Shown piece by piece: positions 1 through 7,375 of a stretch of 64,000 nucleotides of DNA (the stretch's first letter is position 1; each line of letters starts with the position of its first letter). Location: assembly GCA_017507855.1 (NCBI GenBank), contig JAFWAE010000026.1:62001-126000 (forward strand), read 5' to 3'. Made by a program: the position numbers and the translations under genes. This DNA comes from Clostridia bacterium (lineage in GTDB: Bacteria > Bacillota > Clostridia > Oscillospirales > RGIG5554). The notes beneath the pieces were generated by a model. That model was given only the letters and a program-made list of their open reading frames with translations. It did not search any database and was not told the DNA's origin.

Positions 1-967
1 CCTGATGCACGCAACCGGACAGCACCTTGAAGAAGGACATCTTGCCTACGAAGGGGTCGGCAATGGTCTTGAACACCAGCAAAGCGGTGGGGGCGTTGGG
101 ATCGGCTTTACCGTCAACACCCTCGACCATGTCGGGAGAGGGGAAGGCGTGGGTGATCTCGCGCAGCATTAGGTCCATGCCGGCCAAGGTGGCAGAGGAG
201 CCGCACAGCACGGGGGCAATAGAGCCGCTGAGCAGGCCCTGATTCAGCGCGGAGGTAACTTCATCCATGGTAAATTCTTCACCGGCGAAGAATTTTTCCA
301 TCAGTTCGTCGGAGGTTTCGGCCACGGATTCAAAGAGCATGTTGCGCAGCTCTTCCATGCCGGGATAATCTTCAATGTTGGCGGCTTCGGCCGTGGTCTT
401 GCCGTCCTTTTCGCAGATCAGCTTTTTGCAGGTGGACAGGTCGAAATAGGCTACCACCTTGTGGTTTTCCACGATGGGGGCGATCAGCGGGCAAACGGCC
501 AGGCCAAAGGTTTCGCGCAGTTGGGCGAAGGTTTTGGCAAAGTCGCTGTTATCTTCATCCAGTTTGGAAATAAAGAAGGCTTTGGGAATCTTGGCATCCA
601 CCGCATAGCGGTAGGCTTTTTCGGTACCCACTTCCACACCGTTTTTGGCGGGCACCACGATCAGCGCTGTGTCGGCGGCACGGGCGGCCTCGATCACTTC
701 GCCGGCGAAGTCAAAATAGCCGGGAGTGTCCAGCAGGTTGATCTTGCAATCTTTCCATTCGAGGTAAGCGGCGGCGGTCTGAACGGAAACTTTGCGGCGG
801 ATCTCTTCGCTGTCAAAGTCGCAAACGGTGTTCCCGTCGGCGATCTTTCCGAGACGATCCGTTGCTTTGGCGGCAAATAACATCGCCTCTGCGAGAGAGG
901 TCTTGCCTGCGCCGCCGTGGCCCATCAGGCACACGTTTCTGATTTTGCTGGTGGCAAAAGTACTCAT
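1..967 (-). CDS. EF-G-like translational GTPase, FusA2 type (3' part cut off by window edge)
   Basis: This is the N-terminal 322 codons of a translational GTPase of the elongation factor G superfamily. The G1 motif GHGGAGKT is at residues 16-23, G3 DTPG at 80-83, and the G4 position reads SKLD (134-137) instead of the usual NKMD. Canonical EF-G has AHIDAGKT at G1, so this looks like the EF-G paralogue often called FusA2 rather than the main translocase; its exact role is poorly defined in the family. The ATG at 967 follows an AAAGGAG site by 8 bases. The gene has its own promoter about 160 bases upstream and a leader with a strong hairpin. The C-terminal domains lie outside the window. Confidence 0.9.
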   Translation of the reverse strand, partial: MSTFATSKIRNVCLMGHGGAGKTSLAEAMLFAAKATDRLGKIADGNTVCDFDSEEIRRKVSVQTAAAYLEWKDCKINLLDTPGYFDFAGEVIEAARAADTALIVVPAKNGVEVGTEKAYRYAVDAKIPKAFFISKLDEDNSDFAKTFAQLRETFGLAVCPLIAPIVENHKVVAYFDLSTCKKLICEKDGKTTAEAANIEDYPGMEELRNMLFESVAETSDELMEKFFAGEEFTMDEVTSALNQGLLSGSIAPVLCGSSATLAGMDLMLREITHAFPSPDMVEGVDGKADPNAPTALLVFKTIADPFVGKMSFFKVLSGCVHQ

Positions 968-1096
968 AGACGGTTTCTCCTTTGTTTTTCAGCTGTGTGA
1001 GCCTCTGCGCCAGATACTGCCGATGCCTGCCGTTGGGGACGGCAAACACCTTACAAAACTTACGGAAAATTTTGCGCAGCCGATTGCTTCGGCCAA

Positions 1097-1118
1097 CGAA
1101 AGCGGAAAAACGCTTTCG
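1097..1118 (-). other. Hairpin in the 5' leader of the EF-G-like gene
   Basis: A perfect 8-bp inverted repeat, CGAAAGCG and CGCTTTCG, encloses a 6-base loop; one more A-T pair extends it. It sits just inside the predicted transcript start of the leftward gene. It could stabilise the mRNA 5' end or be part of a control element. No U-run follows it, so it is not an obvious terminator. Confidence 0.5.
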
Positions 1119-1130
1119 TGTTTCTTAATT

Positions 1131-1159
1131 ATTATAGTGGATATATTGTCAAAATGCAA
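1131..1159 (-). promoter_or_regulatory. Promoter for the EF-G-like gene
   Basis: Read on the minus strand the site is TTGCAT, a 17-base spacer, then TATAAT. It predicts a leader of roughly 155 bases before the ATG at 967. The 967-1311 gap is thus a divergent promoter region with no convincing gene in it. Confidence 0.7.
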
Positions 1160-1240
1160 GAAGTTTTTTTTAAAAAACCGGTTTTTTTCACACTTTTATA
1201 CAGACAAAGCAAAAAAACGAGGAAAAAATCGGCCGAGGAC

Positions 1241-1269
1241 TTGAAAAATGCGCGTAAGTGCTTTATAAT
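1241..1269 (+). promoter_or_regulatory. Promoter for the membrane-anchored Nudix-like gene
   Basis: TTGAAA and a perfect TATAAT are separated by 17 bases. The predicted start of transcription near 1276 rules out a translation start at the GTG at 1258, which lies inside the promoter, and supports the ATG at 1312. Confidence 0.85.
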
Positions 1270-1311
1270 AGGAAAAGAATTTTGTCGAAAATAGGGGGGA
1301 GAGGGACTTCG

Positions 1312-2769
1312 ATGCTGGCGTTTATCGATTCGGTTTTGGCCGTGGTGGACAGCCCGTGGGCAACGGCGTTTTTGGCCATCGTCGGCTTGGCCACACCCTT
1401 TATGGCCGTCGGCAAATGGGTCCTTTCGCGCACCGAGTTCGAAAAAAAGCGCAGGCAGAACCGCCTCATTAAGATCTGTGCCGGGACGAACAAGGGGCAG
1501 TTGCCCCGCGACAGGCTGTCAGCCTGTACGCTCAGGCTGTACGGAGATGCGGTGAAAAAAGGGCTGGCCTCTGTGGACGCGGCCTATTTTAAAAAGACGG
1601 TATTTACGCAGGAGGCTGCGGAATATGCCCCCACCAAGGCTGAGGAGATGCTGCTGCATTTCCCCATTGCTACCAATCCCCGGTGGTTACTCAGCCGCAA
1701 TCCCGATTTTAACATGAACTTGACTCTGCTTCGCGACCAGGCTGATTTTGAGGAGGACCTGCAAAAGGCCCAGCCCTTTTTGAAGCGCTTCGGCGTGGAA
1801 AAGATCACCGATTTTCTCATTGCCAACAGCAAGGAGGTCTACGGTCAGGAGGAGCCGAAGATCTGGAACGCCCAGACCTTTGACATTACCCGGGTCATTC
1901 CCCGGGAAAACGGACAGGTGGATCTGCAGTTCGTGCGCAGCGATTATTTCCATTATATCAACTATTTTTACGTTTGCCACAAGGAACTGGAGAACGGCAT
2001 TCGCGAGAAAAAGGCACACCAGTCTCTGCGGGCGTTTGATGCGCGCAGGAATTTCAACATAGAAGAGATCGTAAGCGGCAACGAAACGGAGTTGAGCGTA
2101 TCTGCTCCCGTGGGAGTAGTGGCCTTCGCTTTGTTGAAAAACTGCCACGGCGGATACAGCACCTTTATCCAAAAACGGGGCAAGGCCGTGGCGGAATGGG
2201 CGGATCTGTACTCTATTTGCCCGGCAGGCACCTTCCAGCCGCTGGACCAGTTTGACATGGTCTCCACCCGCAAGCAATTTTCCTTTGAATATACCATCCT
2301 ACGCGAGTTTTTGGAGGAGCATTTTGATTTGCCCGAGACCGAACAGACCGACGAGACCCACGTCGATCCTTACGATATCTTCCGCCAAAAGATCAACGAG
2401 GAGGACCTGCAGGCCCCCGGCGAGGTCATTTTGGACGAGGCAGATCTGGAACAACTGCGCCGGGGGTGCTTTACCGGCAACGACAAGCTGAAGATCATCC
2501 GTACGGGATTGATGATCGACATGATCTCCCTCAAGCCCGAGGTCACGGCGATCCTGCTGATCGACGACGAGCACGTGTGCGACCGCCTGCGCGCCTTGAT
2601 GAAGCGGGACCATTGGGAGGGGCATTTCCGCGAAAAGGAGATCAACCGCGAGTTCTTTGATTTTCTGGCAGATACGCTTTGCGTGGAAAGCTTTACGTCT
2701 TCGGGGGCGGTGGCACTGGCCGAAGGCCTGCACTATTGGCGCACGCAGTTAAACGGCAAATTGGACTAG
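1312..2769 (+). CDS. Membrane-anchored protein of unknown function with Nudix-like motif
   Basis: I do not recognise this 485-residue protein with certainty. Residues about 17-37 form one hydrophobic segment, followed by a basic stretch (KKRRQNR), so a short N-terminus and a large cytoplasmic part are likely. Near residues 331-336 the sequence reads REFLEE, which matches the core of a Nudix box, and an upstream PAGTFQP could be the glycine-rich part; the spacing to the upstream Glu is not canonical. The fold resemblance is inference. It recalls standalone relatives of the SMODS-associated Nudix effectors, but no nucleotide cyclase or other defence partner is next to it. The ATG follows a purine-rich GGGGGGAGAGG site and a good promoter. 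Downstream lies uraA after 73 bases. Confidence 0.6.
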   Translation: MLAFIDSVLAVVDSPWATAFLAIVGLATPFMAVGKWVLSRTEFEKKRRQNRLIKICAGTNKGQLPRDRLSACTLRLYGDAVKKGLASVDAAYFKKTVFTQEAAEYAPTKAEEMLLHFPIATNPRWLLSRNPDFNMNLTLLRDQADFEEDLQKAQPFLKRFGVEKITDFLIANSKEVYGQEEPKIWNAQTFDITRVIPRENGQVDLQFVRSDYFHYINYFYVCHKELENGIREKKAHQSLRAFDARRNFNIEEIVSGNETELSVSAPVGVVAFALLKNCHGGYSTFIQKRGKAVAEWADLYSICPAGTFQPLDQFDMVSTRKQFSFEYTILREFLEEHFDLPETEQTDETHVDPYDIFRQKINEEDLQAPGEVILDEADLEQLRRGCFTGNDKLKIIRTGLMIDMISLKPEVTAILLIDDEHVCDRLRALMKRDHWEGHFREKEINREFFDFLADTLCVESFTSSGAVALAEGLHYWRTQLNGKLD

Positions 2770-2842
2770 ACCTTTGCCGCAAGCACAGGGGATTTTCCCT
2801 TCGGGGGATGACCATATAAACTATATTTTGGGAGGAAAACAA

Positions 2843-4243
2843 ATGAAACTGATCTTCGACGTCAACGACAAACCGAAATTTGGCCAGCTGATCGTATTTG
2901 CCATTCAGCAGCTGTTAGCCATCATGGCGGCCACTCTGGTGGTCCCTGTGATCGTGGGGAACGACATGAGCCCTGCGGCCGCCCTGTTCGGTGCAGGTGT
3001 GGGTACGCTGACTTACGTGCTCTTCACCAAAAAGAGAAGCCCCGTTTTCCTGGGCTCTTCCTTCGTTTTCATCAACTCCATGAACGCAGCCTTTGCAGGT
3101 GCCGCTTCCATGGCTCTGGGCTATCTGGGCTTGCTGCTGGGTGCCCTGTTTGCCGGCTTGGTGTACGTGATCATTGCAACGGTGGTCAAATTTGTGGGGG
3201 TTAAGTGGATCGGCAAAATCATGCCTCCCATCGTGATCGGCCCCACGGTGGCCATCATCGGTCTGTGCCTGGCGGGCAATGCGGCCGGTGACATGGCCTC
3301 CGGCGGTTTGAAGTACGTGGCCGAGACCCTGGCTGACGGAACCAACGTCATGGCTTCCGTTTGCTCTCCCCTGATTGCGGTACTTTGCGGCGTGGTGACG
3401 CTGTTTGCGACCATGGTCAGCTCTGTGTACGGCAAAAAATCCGGCAAGCTTATCCCCTTTATTTACGGCATTTTGGCCGGCTACATCTTCTCCTCCGTGC
3501 TGACGTTTATCGGCAATGCGGCCAACGTAGACGCCCTGAAGGTGATCGACTACTCGGCCCTGAAGGCGTTGTTCGCCAACGGTGTCAGCCTGTCCTCCTT
3601 CGTGTCTATGCCTGATTTCACCTTCCTGACGGCCTTTGCCGGCTTCGGTGAGCTGACTCCTTCCTACATCCTGACAGTGGCAGTGGCTTACGCGCCTGTG
3701 GCCTTCGTGGTTTTTGCTGAGCATATTGCCGACCACAAGAACCTTTCCTCCATCATTGAGCGCGACTTGCTGGAGGATCCCGGCTTGTCCCGTACTCTGT
3801 TGGGTGACGGCGTAGGCTCTTTCGTGGGTGCTTTGTTTGGCGGTTGCCCCAACACCACGTACGGTGAATCCGTGGCTTGCGTAGCCATCACCAAGAACGC
3901 TTCCGTGTATACCATTATCGCGGCGGCGATCGGTGCGATCATCATTTCCTTCATCTCTCCCTTCGTGGCTTTTGTCAACAGCATTCCTTCCTGTGTGATG
4001 GGCGGTGTATGCATGGCTCTGTACGGCTTCATCTCCATCTCCGGTATCAAGATGATCCAGGGCATTGATTTCAATGAGAACCGCAACCTGTTTGTGGCCT
4101 CTGTGATCTTCATCGCCGGTGTGGGTGGCCTGAAGCTGGTCTTCGGTCAGGTGACCCTGACCACTGTGGCAACGGCCCTGTTGCTGGGCATTTTGGCCAA
4201 CGTGCTCCTGTCCGGCAAGGACTGCAAGGCGGATAAGGAATAA
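2843..4243 (+). CDS. uraA: Uracil/xanthine permease, NCS2 family
   Basis: This is a 466-residue polytopic nucleobase transporter that imports uracil (or a related base) by proton symport. It starts with the uracil-permease type DVNDKPKFGQ segment, has about 12-14 hydrophobic segments, and carries the NCS2 signature around CPNTTYGES in the second half. Length fits UraA/PyrP. The ATG at 2843 is 7 bases after GGGAGG. There is no other pyrimidine gene nearby, and I saw no clear PyrR-type attenuator in the 73-base gap upstream. A strong terminator follows. Substrate assignment between uracil and xanthine is by motif only. Confidence 0.88.
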   Translation: MKLIFDVNDKPKFGQLIVFAIQQLLAIMAATLVVPVIVGNDMSPAAALFGAGVGTLTYVLFTKKRSPVFLGSSFVFINSMNAAFAGAASMALGYLGLLLGALFAGLVYVIIATVVKFVGVKWIGKIMPPIVIGPTVAIIGLCLAGNAAGDMASGGLKYVAETLADGTNVMASVCSPLIAVLCGVVTLFATMVSSVYGKKSGKLIPFIYGILAGYIFSSVLTFIGNAANVDALKVIDYSALKALFANGVSLSSFVSMPDFTFLTAFAGFGELTPSYILTVAVAYAPVAFVVFAEHIADHKNLSSIIERDLLEDPGLSRTLLGDGVGSFVGALFGGCPNTTYGESVACVAITKNASVYTIIAAAIGAIIISFISPFVAFVNSIPSCVMGGVCMALYGFISISGIKMIQGIDFNENRNLFVASVIFIAGVGGLKLVFGQVTLTTVATALLLGILANVLLSGKDCKADKE

Positions 4244-4271
4244 GCCTGAAAAAAGAAATACGGATTTCGTG

Positions 4272-4307
4272 AAAAAAAGCGCGCACCTCTCCGGTGCGCG
4301 CTTTTTT
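4272..4307 (+). terminator. Rho-independent terminator after uraA
   Basis: The stem GCGCGCACC pairs with GGTGCGCGC around a 5-base loop and is followed by six T. An A-run before the stem would allow weaker function in the other direction. Confidence 0.9.
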
Positions 4308-4389
4308 GTATGCGCTTTGTTTTTGTTTATTATATACAAAAAGATGAGGATAAATTCGCGATGTTTATATATGTTTTTTTGAAAAAAGC

Positions 4390-4418
4390 TTGCTTTTTCC
4401 ATCTTTTTTCGTTATACT
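4390..4418 (+). promoter_or_regulatory. Promoter for the twin ABC exporter unit
   Basis: TTGCTT and TATACT are 17 bases apart. The transcript start expected near 4425 excludes the upstream in-frame start at 4390 and supports ATG 4477. Confidence 0.75.
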
Positions 4419-4476
4419 GCCCTTAACAAACCCCGATTGTTTTATTTCTTTCGCTTTGAAAGCGAGGTGCCGTTTA

Positions 4477-6759
4477 ATGAGAACGATCGATCAGGTTCCC
4501 CCTCACATACTGACGCTGTTGGGGGACAAGGGCTTTGATACGGCAGACCTACGTTTGGCCGTGCGAAGCGACGTGGACATGGACGGGCGCTATGCGGACG
4601 TATGGTTGGTGCTGTGCGGCGATGATTTTGCCGTGCTCAGCGGCTACGACCGCGTGCAAACGGCCCGAAAACCCTTGGCAACTCTTCCGGAGATCAAGCC
4701 CTGTTTTGAACAGCTTGACTACCGGCATTTTGACTTTGCTCAAATGGAAGAGCCCAAGGTGGAGCAACTCATCTCCGGCAATCATCTGAGTGTAAACGTA
4801 GGCGGGGAACGTCAGATCCTTTGCCGTTTTTCGCATACCCGTTTGACGGATATGAATTTATTTATTGCGCTGTTTTCCAAGTTGAAAGAGGGCGGTTGTA
4901 TTACCGATGCCGATTTTGACAGGGAAGACAGCCTTTTTTGTCCCAAATGCGGGATGCGCTATCCCGATCAGGCGCGTAAGCTTTGTCCTAAATGCATGGA
5001 TAAAGGAACGCTGTGGAAAAGGATCCTCTTTTTCTTTGGCAAATACAAGCGTTATGTGGCTCTGTCCATGGGATTTATGGTGCTCAACGTGGTGCTCAGT
5101 ATCGTTTCGCCGCTGGTGGGAAGCCAGTTGCTGTACGACGAGGTGTTGGTGGATGCGGGAACGCCGTGGTACGGGCAAGCGCTATTGTACATTCTGATTC
5201 TGCTGGGCTTCCGTTTGCTGTTGCTGGGCATTCAGGTGCTGCAGGGTCGTACCGTTGCGAAAATGTCTGCCCGCGTAGTGTACGACGTGAAAGATACGGT
5301 CTTTACGGCTATGCAAAAGCTATCCTTAAGCTTCTTCAACAGCCGTCAGACGGGAGGTCTGATGAACCGTGTCAACAGCGATGCACAAAGCCTGTTTGAC
5401 TTCTTTGTAGACGGCGTACCGAATATTGCCGTCAGCGCGACCACTATGATCGGCGTTTGTGTCATCATGTTTACCATGCAATGGAAATTGACGCTGGTGG
5501 TGCTGACCTGTGTGCCGCTGTTCTTCTTTGCCATCCGCTTTACCTTTGCGCTTTTTGACAGGCTGTGGAGGAGACGCTGGTCCAGCTTCCATTCCATGAA
5601 CTCTCAATTGGGAGATTCTCTTTCCGGCATCCGTGTGGTGAAGGCCTTTGCCAAGGAGGGTGTGGAGGGGGCGCGTTTTGAAGCCGCCAATGCCCGCGCC
5701 ACCGCTTCCGACTGCTCCGTGCGCCAACGATCGGCCACCATTTGGCCTTTACTGGGCTTGATCATCAACGTTTCCACCTACATAGTATGGCTGGTGGGTG
5801 GCTGGATGGTGGTCAAGGGTACGCTGACCTTTGGTGAGTATATGACCTTTTCCGCTTATATGAGCATGATCTACGGGCCGGTGGGCTTTTTTGCCCAGAT
5901 CTCCAGCTGGTGGACAAACTGCACCAATTCCATTCAGCGTATTTTTGAAGTGCTGGACGCTCGCCCCGACGTATGTGAGGCGGAAAACCCCGTACCCATG
6001 CCCGAAATGCAGGGGGCGGTGGAATTTAAAGACGTGTCCTTCCATTACGTGGTCAACAAAGACGTCATTAAAAAAGCCAGCTTCGCCATCGGTGCAGGGC
6101 AGACCATCGGTATCGTGGGACGTACGGGCGCGGGAAAATCCACCATTGCCAATCTCATTACCCGCTTGTATGACGTCAGCGATGGCGAGGTGCTCATCGA
6201 CGGGGTGAATATCAAGGACATTGCCATGGAGGATCTGCGTAAAAACATCAGCATCGTTTCCCAGGAGATCTTCATTTTCATGGGGACTATCGCGGACAAT
6301 ATTCGTTACGCCCGCCCCGATGCCACCATGGAAGAGGTGATCGCGGCGGCCACGATTGCCAACGCCCATGAATTTATCGCTAAGCTGCCCGAGGGGTATG
6401 AAACTTACGTGGGAGACAGCCGCAGGCGGCTTTCCGGGGGCGAACGCCAGCGCATTTCCATTGCCCGCGCCATTTTGCGCAACCCCAAGATCCTCATTTT
6501 GGACGAAGCTACCGCCTCTATGGATACTACCACAGAGCGGCGCATTCAGGAAGCCTTGACGCGCCTTGTCAAGGGACGCACTACCGTCATCATCGCCCAC
6601 CGCCTTTCTACCTTGCGCGATGCAGACGTGCTGGCGGTGATCGACGAGGGCAAGGTGGCCGAATACGGCACGCATGCAGAGCTGTTTGCTCGAAAAGGCA
6701 TCTACCATAAACTGTATACGCTTCAGCTGGAAGCACTGAAAAACGTTGGCGTTGAGTAA
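4477..6759 (+). CDS. ABC exporter (fused TMD-NBD) with N-terminal extension and zinc knuckle
   Basis: This 760-residue protein is a type I (type IV fold) ABC exporter half. Residues 1 to about 150 form an extra soluble domain with alternating strands. A four-cysteine knuckle follows (C155, C158, C170, C173, spacing CxxC-11-CxxC). Then come six membrane segments and a complete ATPase: Walker A GRTGAGKS at 548-555, LSGGERQR near 652, Walker B ILILDEA near 672-678 and an AHRLS H-loop. All catalytic residues are present. The ATG at 4477 follows GAGGTG. It is co-transcribed with a DUF1854-type gene and a second exporter of the same layout, so a heterodimer is likely. The cargo is unknown; relatives beside DUF1854 have been labelled cyanophycin-metabolism-associated, and no cyanophycin gene is visible here. 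Confidence 0.88.
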   Translation: MRTIDQVPPHILTLLGDKGFDTADLRLAVRSDVDMDGRYADVWLVLCGDDFAVLSGYDRVQTARKPLATLPEIKPCFEQLDYRHFDFAQMEEPKVEQLISGNHLSVNVGGERQILCRFSHTRLTDMNLFIALFSKLKEGGCITDADFDREDSLFCPKCGMRYPDQARKLCPKCMDKGTLWKRILFFFGKYKRYVALSMGFMVLNVVLSIVSPLVGSQLLYDEVLVDAGTPWYGQALLYILILLGFRLLLLGIQVLQGRTVAKMSARVVYDVKDTVFTAMQKLSLSFFNSRQTGGLMNRVNSDAQSLFDFFVDGVPNIAVSATTMIGVCVIMFTMQWKLTLVVLTCVPLFFFAIRFTFALFDRLWRRRWSSFHSMNSQLGDSLSGIRVVKAFAKEGVEGARFEAANARATASDCSVRQRSATIWPLLGLIINVSTYIVWLVGGWMVVKGTLTFGEYMTFSAYMSMIYGPVGFFAQISSWWTNCTNSIQRIFEVLDARPDVCEAENPVPMPEMQGAVEFKDVSFHYVVNKDVIKKASFAIGAGQTIGIVGRTGAGKSTIANLITRLYDVSDGEVLIDGVNIKDIAMEDLRKNISIVSQEIFIFMGTIADNIRYARPDATMEEVIAAATIANAHEFIAKLPEGYETYVGDSRRRLSGGERQRISIARAILRNPKILILDEATASMDTTTERRIQEALTRLVKGRTTVIIAHRLSTLRDADVLAVIDEGKVAEYGTHAELFARKGIYHKLYTLQLEALKNVGVE

Positions 6760-6772
6760 GGGGGAAAAGAAG

Positions 6773-7342
6773 ATGACAGAGCAAGAATTGAAAAACAACG
6801 ATCTTTCGCAAGAAAAGGAAAGCCTTATGGCGGTGGCGGATATCAAGTATATCACGCCCGAAAACGGCGTGTTCCGCCGCACTGCGGGCAATTTGGTGGC
6901 GCTGACCTTCCGAGGCATGGGAGAAAACGGCGCGGATCTGGAATGCCCCCGTGTGCTGTTGCATCGCTCTTTTCCGTTCACCATGCCCATGGAATATTTG
7001 TCTGTGCAGGACACCGAATTCAATGAGATCGGTATGATCCGCGATCTGCGCGCCTTTGATGAGCAGACGCAGGCTTTGCTTACTCAGGAACTGGAACGAA
7101 AATATTTTTGCCCCGAGATCGTGCGTGTGCTCAGTGTTAAGGAGCGCTTTTCCTATTCTTACTGGGAAGTGGAGACCTCGGCAGGTGCAGTAGAGTTTGC
7201 CGTGCACGATACCTTCCGCAACATTATCCGTGCGGGCAATAATCGCGTGTTGATCCTGGATGTGGACGGAAACCGCTATAATATTACTGATACCGATCAG
7301 CTGGATGCACAAAGTCTCCGCAAGATCGAAATGTATCTGTAA
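6773..7342 (+). CDS. DUF1854-type protein between two ABC exporters
   Basis: This is a 189-residue soluble protein without signal peptide or membrane segment. From memory its body (about 25-189), with blocks such as FRGMGENGADL, FPFTMPMEYLSVQD and the closing DADQ-like DTDQLDAQSLRKIEMYL, fits the DUF1854 family, which is regularly encoded next to ABC exporters with the same odd N-terminal layout. The ATG at 6773 follows a GGGGG stretch, 13 bases after the first exporter gene. It probably acts as a regulatory or coupling subunit of the exporter pair; that is inferred only from gene order. No catalytic motif is evident. Confidence 0.7.
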   Translation: MTEQELKNNDLSQEKESLMAVADIKYITPENGVFRRTAGNLVALTFRGMGENGADLECPRVLLHRSFPFTMPMEYLSVQDTEFNEIGMIRDLRAFDEQTQALLTQELERKYFCPEIVRVLSVKERFSYSYWEVETSAGAVEFAVHDTFRNIIRAGNNRVLILDVDGNRYNITDTDQLDAQSLRKIEMYL

Positions 7343-7375
7343 GCCCTGCGGTGAGCGATTGAAAGAGGTGAGCGG

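Noticed and set aside
2915-4402. A 495-codon open frame antisense to uraA
   Set aside because: It runs through the uraA terminator and has His/Gly/Gln-rich composition typical of antisense shadows.
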